From UBA11986 sp031402435 (GTDB lineage: Bacteria > Bacteroidota > Ignavibacteria > UBA10030 > UBA6906), in NCBI GenBank assembly GCA_031402435.1, contig JANNSJ010000069.1, forward strand, positions 1-64,000: a stretch of DNA of 64,000 nt, read 5' to 3'. A program made the translations under genes and the position numbers. The notes beneath the pieces were generated by a model. The model worked only from the letters and a program-made list of their open reading frames with translations. It had not been told where the DNA came from and ran no database searches. This document shows positions 18,970-27,808 of this stretch, piece after piece. The first letter of the stretch is position 1. Each line of letters begins with the position of its first letter.

Positions 18970-20238
18970 ATGGACGACCTAAATCTGAATAATCAACGAA
19001 CAGAAACTTCAAGTCCCTCCGCGTCGGTTCTTGCTGGCGTGGTTGATATGTTATCACGATGGCGAAGAGTAATCTTCTACAGTTTGGCTCTTGGCTTCGT
19101 AGTCTCGACGACAATTTCGTTCCTAATAACTCCACAATTCAAGTCAACAGCTTCAGTCTTTCCTGCTGAAAAAGCTGACCTGTTTGGTGCATTGGAAGGC
19201 GTTTCATCGTTAGTCAAATCAATTTCCGGGGCGCGGAGTTTGGCGGCGTTAACCAGCTCACCCGAACAGGATAGATATATGGCAATCCTCAAGAGCGGGC
19301 GAGTTCTTAATTCTGTGATCGCCAAGTTTGACCTCGTTAAGATATATGATATTACTAGTTATCCGGCGGAGAAAACCGTCAAAGAACTTCTTTCTAATGT
19401 TGAGTTTTCTAGCGAGATGGAAGGAAATATCGTGATCACAGTGTACGACAAAGACCCTCAACGTGCAGCCGATATGGCAAACTTTTTCGTTGAGGAGCTC
19501 AATCGTGCAAACACAAATCTGCAGGTTCAGAATGCGCGCGGCACGCGAAAATTTATACAAGAACGCTACAAGGCGAACTTGAGAGATCTGGCAGTAGCAG
19601 AGGATTCGCTTAAATTCTTTCAGAAACGTCACGGCATTATTGCAATGCCAGAACAGGCGACAGCAGCGATTAAAGCAAATGCTGAGATGGCGGCACAATT
19701 GGCTATCAAGGAGGTTCAGCTTGCGGTGGAACGAAGAACCCTCTCTGCTGACCATCCGGCCGTTATCGCGTCCCAAATTGAAGTTCAAGAGTTTCGGGGG
19801 AAGATCAACCAAATGAATACTGGAACAGGAACTTCTGCTGGAAAAATGAAAGCGCTAATATCATTGGAGTCTGTTCCAGAATTGGGAGTCGAGTATGTTA
19901 GACGGTACCGCGAGGTAGAAGTTCAATACAAGATTTTGCAGTTCATTCTTCCGCTGTATGAACAGGCGAAAGTTGAAGAACAAAGGCAAACTCCTTCTGT
20001 TGTTGTTCTGGATGCGGCATCGCCATCTGAACGAAAAGCAAGACCGAAACGTCTAGCGATCATTTTAGGGGGCATTGTCGTAGCGTTGTTTGCATCGTTG
20101 TCTTACGCCGCTCTTGCTGATCGATGGAAAGATGAGAAGGAAAGAGGTACTCTACTGTATAGCTCTGTATCCGCATTGGTCACCAAGATAAAGTCTGACG
20201 TGAATGCCTTGAGAGAGTATCGGAGAGGTCGCGGGTAG
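18970..20238 (+). CDS. Wzz-family chain-length/co-polymerase protein
   Basis: This inner-membrane polysaccharide co-polymerase sets chain length and couples to the export channel. The 422-residue protein has two flanking membrane helices (VIFYSLALGFVVSTTISFLI near 35-55 and LAIILGGIVVALFASLSYAALA near 360-382) around a periplasmic coiled-coil region. A Pro-rich approach to the second helix (SPSERKARPKR) is typical. No tyrosine autokinase domain is attached, and no separate BY-kinase is seen in the locus. From here to about 27.8 kb the DNA reads more A+T-rich than the flanks. Confidence 0.87.
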   Translation: MDDLNLNNQRTETSSPSASVLAGVVDMLSRWRRVIFYSLALGFVVSTTISFLITPQFKSTASVFPAEKADLFGALEGVSSLVKSISGARSLAALTSSPEQDRYMAILKSGRVLNSVIAKFDLVKIYDITSYPAEKTVKELLSNVEFSSEMEGNIVITVYDKDPQRAADMANFFVEELNRANTNLQVQNARGTRKFIQERYKANLRDLAVAEDSLKFFQKRHGIIAMPEQATAAIKANAEMAAQLAIKEVQLAVERRTLSADHPAVIASQIEVQEFRGKINQMNTGTGTSAGKMKALISLESVPELGVEYVRRYREVEVQYKILQFILPLYEQAKVEEQRQTPSVVVLDAASPSERKARPKRLAIILGGIVVALFASLSYAALADRWKDEKERGTLLYSSVSALVTKIKSDVNALREYRRGRG

Positions 20239-20245
20239 TCGTTGT

Positions 20246-21712
20246 ATGGACGTATTTGAGATAGAGCCCCCCCATATTTCCAGTTCCAGACGCTTCTTTG
20301 ATGCCCGTGGATCTCGCGGCATATACTTGTTTGTGTTCGTCCTTGTAGTGTTGTATCTAATTTGTGTTACGTATCAAGTCGGATTCTTCTTCTTCCTTGT
20401 TTGTTTCGGACTTGGCGTGCTTGTGACTGCACTGGTAAGCTTCGAGGCAGCCCTTCTCTTTGTTCCCCTCACTCTGACCAACCCATATACGTTTGAAGAG
20501 ACGGGCACTAAACTCCATATCTCTGAACTTGTCTTAATAATACTTTTTGGAGTCTGGTTCTTGCGGGCTTTGCCGGCCCGGCAGAAGTATATCTTTCCAA
20601 AAGAGTTTCTCCAGCTAGCTGCGTTGATCATTGTACTCGCGATTCTCTCTCTTCTGAAAGCGACATACCTGGTAGCCGGGCTCCAACAAATAGTCCGGTA
20701 TGTGGAGGTGTTACTGGTTTTCTTTTTTATAATAGTCAACTCTTTGCAGGACGAGCGACGCATCAGACAAATCGTTCTGTTCCTTATTATTGGAGGGCTC
20801 GCCGCTTCTCTGTTTGGTATAGGTCAGTTCATAGCCAGTGTTTTGGAGACAGGAGCGAAAACCAGAATCTATGGATGGCATGGAGGGAATTATGGTGCAT
20901 TCATTGCTTGTACCCTTTTGCTTAGTTTCAGTTTTTTTCTTTACGACAAAGATCGTTTATATAGAACTTGGGCTGTCATCACGATACCATGTGCAGGTGT
21001 GGCACTCATTCTTAGCCAAACTCGAGCATGGATTGGGGCATTCTTTATTGCAGTTTTGTTCATGGTGTTTAGATCAAGAAGGAAGCTCTTGGGTCGTTTG
21101 TTCCTCGTTTTAGGTGCTGTGTTGCTTTTCATTGCGATCGTCATACAAACCAACGCGTTTGGTCTGATCAAGGGTGATGCGCTCCAAAATGCTGTTGATT
21201 CGGCATTCCGGTTTGGCATAAGTCCAGGCAAACGCCTAACAGGTGATTTGTCCCTATGGCTTAGACTTCGAGTGTGGGTCCACGCCCTAGGTATGTTTAT
21301 TGGTAATCCCATAATAGGAATCGGTATTGGAAACCTTCGCTTTCAGGATTATTTTACCCTGAAAATGGGTGATCCGGGGGAGGGGGCTGGGTATGTGGAT
21401 AATCAGTACCTCCAGATGTTTACGGAAGTTGGAATTGTTGCTGGCATTGCTTGGATCATGTATACTTATCGGGCTTTGCGCGTAGGGAAAAAAGCGTTGG
21501 TGACTTCTGAAGGTACAACTCTATTTGCTGCCGCGTATGGGTTGTATGGAAGCCTTCTGGTTCTTATAATTGGAGGTTTTTTTTGGGTGGTCACAGTCAA
21601 TCATGAGACATTTGCGTTACTGATTTTGCAGATCGGTTTGTTAGTGAGTATATCACAAATGCCAATAGCCAACCCAAATGGTCATCTGGAGAAGTTGTAT
21701 GGCCAATCTTGA
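20246..21712 (+). CDS. O-antigen ligase/polymerase family membrane protein
   Basis: This 488-residue integral membrane protein has about 11-12 predicted helices and a large periplasmic loop containing GNPIIGIGIGNLRFQDYF and VDNQYLQMFTEVGIVAGIAW, the Wzy_C/O-antigen ligase signature. It either polymerises repeat units (Wzy role) or ligates the finished chain. Between a Wzz-like protein and a flippase, the polymerase role is more likely, but sequence alone does not separate the two. Confidence 0.83.
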   Translation: MDVFEIEPPHISSSRRFFDARGSRGIYLFVFVLVVLYLICVTYQVGFFFFLVCFGLGVLVTALVSFEAALLFVPLTLTNPYTFEETGTKLHISELVLIILFGVWFLRALPARQKYIFPKEFLQLAALIIVLAILSLLKATYLVAGLQQIVRYVEVLLVFFFIIVNSLQDERRIRQIVLFLIIGGLAASLFGIGQFIASVLETGAKTRIYGWHGGNYGAFIACTLLLSFSFFLYDKDRLYRTWAVITIPCAGVALILSQTRAWIGAFFIAVLFMVFRSRRKLLGRLFLVLGAVLLFIAIVIQTNAFGLIKGDALQNAVDSAFRFGISPGKRLTGDLSLWLRLRVWVHALGMFIGNPIIGIGIGNLRFQDYFTLKMGDPGEGAGYVDNQYLQMFTEVGIVAGIAWIMYTYRALRVGKKALVTSEGTTLFAAAYGLYGSLLVLIIGGFFWVVTVNHETFALLILQIGLLVSISQMPIANPNGHLEKLYGQS

Positions 21713-21734
21713 TGGTTTGAGAGATACCTGTGTT

Positions 21735-23135
21735 ATGAAGCCAGCGGAACGAGATATGACGTTTCGCGACACCATAGTTTTATTGGTGATGATCTCAATG
21801 GGGTCTGCATTTGGAATTGGTCAAACTCGTTGGCGCCAACAGGAGTTTGTTTTGGGGACTTATTGGGATCCGCCGATAGATATCCGAGCAAAGGACTTTT
21901 CAAAGGACGTGGCATCATTCAAGCTTGCGAAGGATGCGTACTTTAACCTTCTCACTGGGACACAGGGAGATGGGATGATTGATCGTTCATTTAATGGAAT
22001 GGTCTATTCATTGCGTGTTGCAAGTGCAGCAGGTATTCATTATCTCGTAACGGACAACAGGATGGGTGTTGGATATGACAAGGAGTACGAGCGAACCTTG
22101 GCACACTCAATTGTCAAAGATTATCAAGCCCTTCCCAAGGAACTCCGTGCGGCGCAGTACGGATATGATCTCTGCGATGAGCCCCAGTATAAGAGTGACC
22201 ATCTCAGGAATGTTTCAGATTGGAAGTGGTCTCTTGAAAGTGCTGATCCGGAAAAATTAGTTTTTCTAAATCTTGTTCCATCGTATGGAGTTGATCAGAA
22301 CTGGGGAGGGTTTTCTTCCGGGAACCAGAATGGGCTGTCAGAAAAAAATGAGAGGAAGGAATATGAAGCATACCTCCGTTACTATGTTGATAGTCTGAAG
22401 CCACAAGTCATCTCTTTCGATCACTATCCATTTTTCAAGGATGGATCATTTCGCCCGGATTATTTTTACAACTTGGATGTTATACGGAAAAAGGCGGACG
22501 GCAGGCCTTTTTGGGCATGTCCAATGACGGTTGATCATTATGATTATGTTGACCCAACAGAAGAACATTTGAATTTCATGTACTTTTGTCCCATCGCCTA
22601 TGGGGCAAAAGGCCTCACAGTATTTAGCTTTTGGCCGTTGCCCTATGACGGATATCGTTCATCACTGTTTGATCAAAAAGGTTACAAGACGACCCGGTAT
22701 GATATTGTGAGACGTATTAATATGTATGTTTCGCTTGTTGTTGGTCCCGTGGTATTGGATTTGCCGAATGTTGAAGTGTACCATTCGGCAGTCTTTCCGG
22801 ACAACCAGGTCGGCATAGAGGGAACCGTCAATCAGAAATCTTCCTATATACATTCAATAACCGATCCACATGTATTGGTAGGGGTATTCAAGGGATCAAA
22901 GGAGTGCTACCTTTTTGTCGTGAATAAGGGTCTTCGGAGAATTGAGAATGTTCGCATCGCAGTTGCAGGAAGAGAGAAGCAAGTTTTCTTTTCTCCCCGA
23001 ATCTTCGGTTTTGATGAAACAACATTGCTTGAATATAAAAACGTGCCAACGGATTCCGTGTCACGAAGGGCTTTTGCCTTTGTAATTCCTGAGTTGAATG
23101 GTGGCGAAGGAAGACTTGTTCGGATAGGGAATTAA
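21735..23135 (+). CDS. Secreted glycoside-hydrolase-like protein in exopolysaccharide locus
   Basis: About 466 residues begin with a signal peptide (TIVLLVMISMGSAFGIGQ). The rest has the rhythm of a TIM-barrel glycosidase: FVLGTYWDPP, a strand ending in the acidic YGYDLCDEPQY, ISFDHYPF, then a small C-terminal strand domain. The DEP motif is a plausible general acid of clan GH-A enzymes, and FDHYPF is common in their later strands. I cannot assign a family. Glycosidases within polysaccharide loci elsewhere (for example PslG) trim the product in the periplasm, which is the best guess here. Starts at 21678, 21735 and 21756 are in frame; only the last two avoid overlap with the upstream gene. 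Confidence 0.6.
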   Translation: MKPAERDMTFRDTIVLLVMISMGSAFGIGQTRWRQQEFVLGTYWDPPIDIRAKDFSKDVASFKLAKDAYFNLLTGTQGDGMIDRSFNGMVYSLRVASAAGIHYLVTDNRMGVGYDKEYERTLAHSIVKDYQALPKELRAAQYGYDLCDEPQYKSDHLRNVSDWKWSLESADPEKLVFLNLVPSYGVDQNWGGFSSGNQNGLSEKNERKEYEAYLRYYVDSLKPQVISFDHYPFFKDGSFRPDYFYNLDVIRKKADGRPFWACPMTVDHYDYVDPTEEHLNFMYFCPIAYGAKGLTVFSFWPLPYDGYRSSLFDQKGYKTTRYDIVRRINMYVSLVVGPVVLDLPNVEVYHSAVFPDNQVGIEGTVNQKSSYIHSITDPHVLVGVFKGSKECYLFVVNKGLRRIENVRIAVAGREKQVFFSPRIFGFDETTLLEYKNVPTDSVSRRAFAFVIPELNGGEGRLVRIGN

Positions 23136-24566
23136 ATGAGCTCGGCCCTTCGTCGAAACACTTTGTTTTCCTTCCTTTCTGCTGCTTTTCGGTTAAGTGC
23201 TAATGCCGTCCTTTTCGTTCTCGTTGCGCGATATTACGGCCCTGAAGGGTTTGGACAATTCACCGCTGCTCATACGCTTTCGACAATTTTCATATTGTTT
23301 GCAGACTTTGGGTTTGATCTATTTGTGACGACTGAAGTTGCGAGACAACCGGATAAATCTTCAGAGATTGTTGCCCGTATGGCCGCTATCAAGCTTATTT
23401 TTACTATGACAGCGACGATTGGAATGGCTACTTTTGCGTTCATACAAGATCTTTCATTGATGACAAAACAATTGGCTTATATATTCTGCTTTTATATGTT
23501 TTTCTCCGCGTTGCTCAACTTCACGTTTGCATTGTTCAGAGCCCACGAACAGATGCATGTTGAATCATTCATTACGTTAGTAATCAATGCTGTCTTGGTA
23601 GTTGCTTTGATTTTTCTCGGAGCATTTGGTGCGGATCTACGAATCGTTGCGCTAGCGTTTGCTTTATCGCGAGTACTTGCCCTGATACTCGCGGTACAGC
23701 GGAGCGCACGGTTTGTAAGTTCGATTTTTCCAATTGTTGACAAGGCATGGATTGTCGCTACTTGGAAACAAACCTCTGTGTTTGGCCTTTTTGTTATCTT
23801 TGGAAACTTATTCTACACGCAGGACACAATTCTTCTTTCTCTTTGGAAAGGAGATTATTATGTCGGGGTCTATCAGTCGGTTTTTCGCATTATAGCGCTT
23901 GCCCTCATCATTCCAGAAATACTATTTAATGCAATTCTACCCGCGTTGTCTCGCTTGTATGACAATGACCGAAAAGGGTGGGCAGGGCTCGGTAATTTTG
24001 TGAGCAAAACGCTATTCTTCGTCGGCTTACTGGTCGGATCCATTCTCATCATCGTTCCAGAAATAGTAATTGGGATGGCATATGGGGAAAAGCATTTTCA
24101 AGAGGCAATACCTGTGATGCGTGTTTTTGGTCTTATTGTTATTGTGCGATACATGTTTGAGGTTCCAGCCTTGATGCTCACAACTTCTCGGCGGCAAAAA
24201 ACCAGAACGTTCTTGGTAATTGGTGCTACTATCTTCAATTTTATTCTAAATATGTATGCAATCCCTAGATTCGGCATTTTGGGTGTAGCGATAGTTTCGT
24301 TTGCTACGAATACCTTGGTTGGAATTGGTTATGCTGTTGCAACAAAGAACGTCTTCCCCCAGCAGTGGCTTAATAGTCAGAGACTCTTACCTCTACTCGT
24401 GATTACTGCGGGGTACCTCGTGTTGCAGTGTCTATCGTTTCCCCCTACTTGGGTCAGCCTACTGTTGCTTGCAGCATGTTATCTCTCTGTTGTATACTTT
24501 GTTGGGTTCACTCCCTCGGACCGTTCTCGTATGTCTGGTCTCGTGCTAGGATTCGAAACAAAATGA
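23136..24566 (+). CDS. Wzx-type polysaccharide flippase
   Basis: This 476-residue MOP-superfamily membrane protein has about 12-14 helices. The N-terminal RRNTLFSFLSAAFRLSANAVLFVLVARYYGPEGFGQFTAAHTL is the classic opening of Polysacc_synt proteins. It should move lipid-linked repeat units across the inner membrane. Its ATG follows the upstream stop without a gap (TAAATG). A second flippase-family gene is at 35523. Confidence 0.9.
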   Translation: MSSALRRNTLFSFLSAAFRLSANAVLFVLVARYYGPEGFGQFTAAHTLSTIFILFADFGFDLFVTTEVARQPDKSSEIVARMAAIKLIFTMTATIGMATFAFIQDLSLMTKQLAYIFCFYMFFSALLNFTFALFRAHEQMHVESFITLVINAVLVVALIFLGAFGADLRIVALAFALSRVLALILAVQRSARFVSSIFPIVDKAWIVATWKQTSVFGLFVIFGNLFYTQDTILLSLWKGDYYVGVYQSVFRIIALALIIPEILFNAILPALSRLYDNDRKGWAGLGNFVSKTLFFVGLLVGSILIIVPEIVIGMAYGEKHFQEAIPVMRVFGLIVIVRYMFEVPALMLTTSRRQKTRTFLVIGATIFNFILNMYAIPRFGILGVAIVSFATNTLVGIGYAVATKNVFPQQWLNSQRLLPLLVITAGYLVLQCLSFPPTWVSLLLLAACYLSVVYFVGFTPSDRSRMSGLVLGFETK

Positions 24567-25474
24567 ACCCTTTGGTAGGGATAATCGTTCTGAATTACAA
24601 TCGAGCAAACGATACAATTGAATGTGTTGTTTCGTTGCAACAATGTAACTATCGGGATGTGTTTGTTGTCGTGGTTGATAATGGATCCACGGATGGGTCA
24701 GAGGAAATACTTCGAAATCACTTGAGCGGGATTGAAGTTCTTCAGACAGGTAGAAACCTTGGGTTTGCGGCAGGCAATAATTGGGCGTTTGAAAAGATTG
24801 CAGCCAAAAATCCGAAATATGTTCTCTTGCTTAATAATGATACAATCGTTGATCCGGGATTCCTCGGGAAGATGATAAGCAGCATGGAGCAAGACGAAGA
24901 GCTGGCAGCTGCAGGGAGTACGGTACTTCAATATCCGAAAACGAATTTGGTTTGGTATGGCGGAGGAAAATTCAAGTTCTGGCGGGCTTCTAGTGTGTCC
25001 AACTTTGCTGGTGAGAATCGGGGCGAATTGCCGACAGAAGTTGACGATAGCGTTACGTTTATTACTGGTTGCTCTTTGCTTCTGAGAGTAGCTGTAATAG
25101 AACGATTGGGTTTATTTGACGAACGGTACTTCATGTATTTTGAAGACGCGGAACTATCTATGCGATTGATTACAAGGGGCTACAAACTATTGTATGTTCC
25201 TGAATCGATAGTCTTTCATAAGGTAGGTTTGAGAAAGGAAACTCCGTTTACGATGTACTATGGTGTTCGAAACAGATTTCTATTTATCAAATCTTCAACG
25301 TATGGATTACGTAAACTCATAGCGTATCTTTACTTGACCATAGTTTTTGCTTTCAAAGCCCTTGTTTGGTTGTTAAAACGGCGCGATCTGACAAAGTCAT
25401 GTATCATGGGGGCCGTTGATTTCGTAAGAGGCTTATGGGGTCCGGGTCGCGGATTCGACTTAGCAAGACAATAG
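24563..25474 (+). CDS. Family 2 glycosyltransferase
   Basis: This inverting GT-A enzyme has about 303 residues. The N-terminal VGIIVLNYNRANDTIECVVSL, the NGSTDGSEE segment, the DXD-type LLLNNDT and the later FMYFEDAELSMRL (WecB/RfbF-like GT2 pattern) are clear. Such enzymes often transfer rhamnose or related sugars. ATG 24563 overlaps the flippase stop; the longer frame from 24428 would read into the flippase and is rejected. A short hydrophobic stretch near the C-terminus suggests membrane association. Confidence 0.9.
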   Translation: MNPLVGIIVLNYNRANDTIECVVSLQQCNYRDVFVVVVDNGSTDGSEEILRNHLSGIEVLQTGRNLGFAAGNNWAFEKIAAKNPKYVLLLNNDTIVDPGFLGKMISSMEQDEELAAAGSTVLQYPKTNLVWYGGGKFKFWRASSVSNFAGENRGELPTEVDDSVTFITGCSLLLRVAVIERLGLFDERYFMYFEDAELSMRLITRGYKLLYVPESIVFHKVGLRKETPFTMYYGVRNRFLFIKSSTYGLRKLIAYLYLTIVFAFKALVWLLKRRDLTKSCIMGAVDFVRGLWGPGRGFDLARQ

Positions 25475-25512
25475 GATCAATTCAAATATGGATCAAAACT
25501 ATTTATTTGAGA

Positions 25513-26646
25513 ATGACGCGAATTGGTATTGATGCACGTGCGGCAGTAAAGACAACGGATGGTATTGGCCGCTACGCAGTTGAATTGCTCAAGGCGTATT
25601 CTGCACGAAATGATGATTGTGAATACGTTGTTTTCAAGCATCCAAACCTTGAATTCTCGTTTGCCCTCGATTCGAGATTTACAGAAATAATTTTACCAAC
25701 TAAGCGATTCAGTCCGGTTGAGCAGATTTGGCTTCCATTGGTTCTTAGAACACATAATCTCGACTTGTTCCACTCGTTGCATTTTACCCTTCCGATTTTC
25801 TATGGAGGATTACAGGTACTTACCGTTCACGACGTCATGCCTGCGATCCTGCCTTGGTTTTTCGGTAAACAGGATTTGCGCAAGAAGGTGGCTTCAAAAT
25901 ATCTCACTGCTCTAGTGCGAAAGAGTATCCAAAAAGCATCTGGCATCATAGTGGATTCGGATCACACAGCTCAAGACCTCGTGAGCTATTTTGACATCCC
26001 TCGCGACGCAATTGCGCGGGTCTATTTAGGCATTGATCATTTTGTCGTTAATCCAGACGGAATTGGAACTGATAGTGTACTCAACAAATTCGGTCTTCGT
26101 AGTCCTTATTTTTTCGTTATCACAAATTTCCGCCCCTACAAAAACCTCCCAAGAATATTGGAGGCATTTAGTATTGTTAGATCAAGGTTTAGAGATGTTG
26201 AACTGATTGTTGCAGGTAGTAATCCAAAATATAAATCTCAAGCGCTTGAAGGATTACCCTCGGGGTGGATGGATGGCGTAAAGTTCCTAGGATTTATAGA
26301 TGACGCAGATCTGCCGCGCTTGTTGAGCAACGCGCGGGCGTTCGTGTTTCCTTCTCTTTATGAAGGCTTCGGATTGCCTGTTTTGGAATCAATGAAGATG
26401 GGTGTTCCTGTCATCACTGCGCGTGCTGCATCATTACCCGAATTGGGTGGCGACGCAGTTTGTTATGTTAACCCAAAGGACGCCAATGAAATTGCCGTTG
26501 CGATGATCGATTTACTTGTCAATGATAAGCTGAGAATGGACATGATCAAACTTGGAGAGAAACAGGCAAAGATGTTCTCATGGAGAATAACCGCTGAGCA
26601 GACTTGGAGCGTATATAAAGATGCCATGAAAGCGTGGAAAGAATGA
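25513..26646 (+). CDS. Family 4 glycosyltransferase
   Basis: This retaining GT-B enzyme has about 377 residues. The N-terminal RIGIDARAAVKTTDGIGRYAVEL is typical of mannosyl/rhamnosyl GT4 enzymes. The nucleotide-binding region has FVFPSLYEGFGLPVLESM with the EX7E pattern. It adds one sugar of the repeat unit; specificity is unknown. ATG 25513 is preferred over an upstream in-frame start inside the previous gene. Confidence 0.9.
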   Translation: MTRIGIDARAAVKTTDGIGRYAVELLKAYSARNDDCEYVVFKHPNLEFSFALDSRFTEIILPTKRFSPVEQIWLPLVLRTHNLDLFHSLHFTLPIFYGGLQVLTVHDVMPAILPWFFGKQDLRKKVASKYLTALVRKSIQKASGIIVDSDHTAQDLVSYFDIPRDAIARVYLGIDHFVVNPDGIGTDSVLNKFGLRSPYFFVITNFRPYKNLPRILEAFSIVRSRFRDVELIVAGSNPKYKSQALEGLPSGWMDGVKFLGFIDDADLPRLLSNARAFVFPSLYEGFGLPVLESMKMGVPVITARAASLPELGGDAVCYVNPKDANEIAVAMIDLLVNDKLRMDMIKLGEKQAKMFSWRITAEQTWSVYKDAMKAWKE

Positions 26647-26653
26647 CTAGCAA

Positions 26654-27787
26654 ATGATCAGTGTCGTACAAACGAACAAGGCATACTATCCAGTCATCGG
26701 CGGCATAGAAACAATTGTGACGACTCTCGCGGAGGGGCTGAATGCAAGTCCGGAGATAGATGTTAGGGTATTGGTTTGTTCGGGCGGGCGGGTCGTCAAG
26801 TCAAAAAATGAAATCGTGCGAGGAGTGAAAGTGAAGTATCTTCCTACATTGGGTAAGATTGCTTCACTCCCAATCAGTCCTACTTTTTTTGAAGCAATGC
26901 GACGTACTCATGCAGACATACTTCATATTCATGAGCCCTTCCCGCTTGCAGACCTTGCTTTGACACTACAGCCTTCAGTGTGGAAGAATTTTCGAAGGGT
27001 GGTTGTCTCCTGGCATAGCGACATTGTGCGGCAGAAATGGGTGCTGTCTGCGTACGCCCCGTTGTTGCACCGCTTTTTAAAAAAAGCGGATCGTATTATA
27101 GTTGCGACCCCCAATCACATTGACACTTCAGACTTCTTATGCCACTACCGGCAAAAATGTGAAGTAATTCCCTATGGGGTCGACTTGGATTGGGTCAGGG
27201 ATCGGTCATCAAGATCAAATCTCGTACAACAGTACAAAGAGCAATTTGGGTCGCCACTAATTTTATTCGTGGGAAGGCTCGTATATTATAAGGGGATTGA
27301 CTTTCTTATAAAAGCACTCAAACCAATAAAGAATGCTCATCTGCTTGTAGTTGGATCAGGGCCGCTTCATTCCGAATTGGAGGGCATTATTCGCTCTCAG
27401 GGGTTAGATGACCGAGCTTCGATAATTCCGCATGTTTCCAGTGAGAACCTGCATGCACTTTATGAGGCATCAGATGTTTTTGTGCTTCCATCAATCGAGC
27501 CGAGCGAGGCATTTGGGATTGTTCAAGTCGAAGCAATGGCTTGTGGGAAGCCAGTGATCTCCACCAATCTTCCAACTGGTGTGACATTTGTGAATCAACA
27601 TGGATTAACGGGGATAACAGTCCCACCCCGGGATATACAAGCGCTTACCAGTGCCATAGAAATGCTGATCAAAAACCCTGAATTGAGATCGATGTACGGT
27701 CTGGCTGCTGAGCGTAGGGCCCTACGTGAATTCACTTCCAAAGCGATGGTAGAAAAAACCCTTTCGCTCTATAAGAACATTCTTTGA
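26654..27787 (+). CDS. Family 4 glycosyltransferase
   Basis: This is a second GT-B enzyme of 377 residues. It has PVIGGIETIVTTLAEGL at the N-terminus, ILFVGRLVYYKGIDFLIKAL at the domain junction and VFVLPSIEPSEAFGIVQVEAMACGKPVI as the EX7E donor site. It resembles PimB/Mgt-like mannosyl or glucosyl transferases. It starts eight bases after the previous gene and is clearly part of the same operon. Confidence 0.9.
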   Translation: MISVVQTNKAYYPVIGGIETIVTTLAEGLNASPEIDVRVLVCSGGRVVKSKNEIVRGVKVKYLPTLGKIASLPISPTFFEAMRRTHADILHIHEPFPLADLALTLQPSVWKNFRRVVVSWHSDIVRQKWVLSAYAPLLHRFLKKADRIIVATPNHIDTSDFLCHYRQKCEVIPYGVDLDWVRDRSSRSNLVQQYKEQFGSPLILFVGRLVYYKGIDFLIKALKPIKNAHLLVVGSGPLHSELEGIIRSQGLDDRASIIPHVSSENLHALYEASDVFVLPSIEPSEAFGIVQVEAMACGKPVISTNLPTGVTFVNQHGLTGITVPPRDIQALTSAIEMLIKNPELRSMYGLAAERRALREFTSKAMVEKTLSLYKNIL

Positions 27788-27808
27788 TTGTCATAAAATC
27801 TGTTTGCT

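Noticed and set aside
24428..24562. Upstream extension of the GT2 gene
   Set aside because: It would overlap 135 bases of the flippase, and the conserved GT2 N-terminus begins right at ATG 24563.
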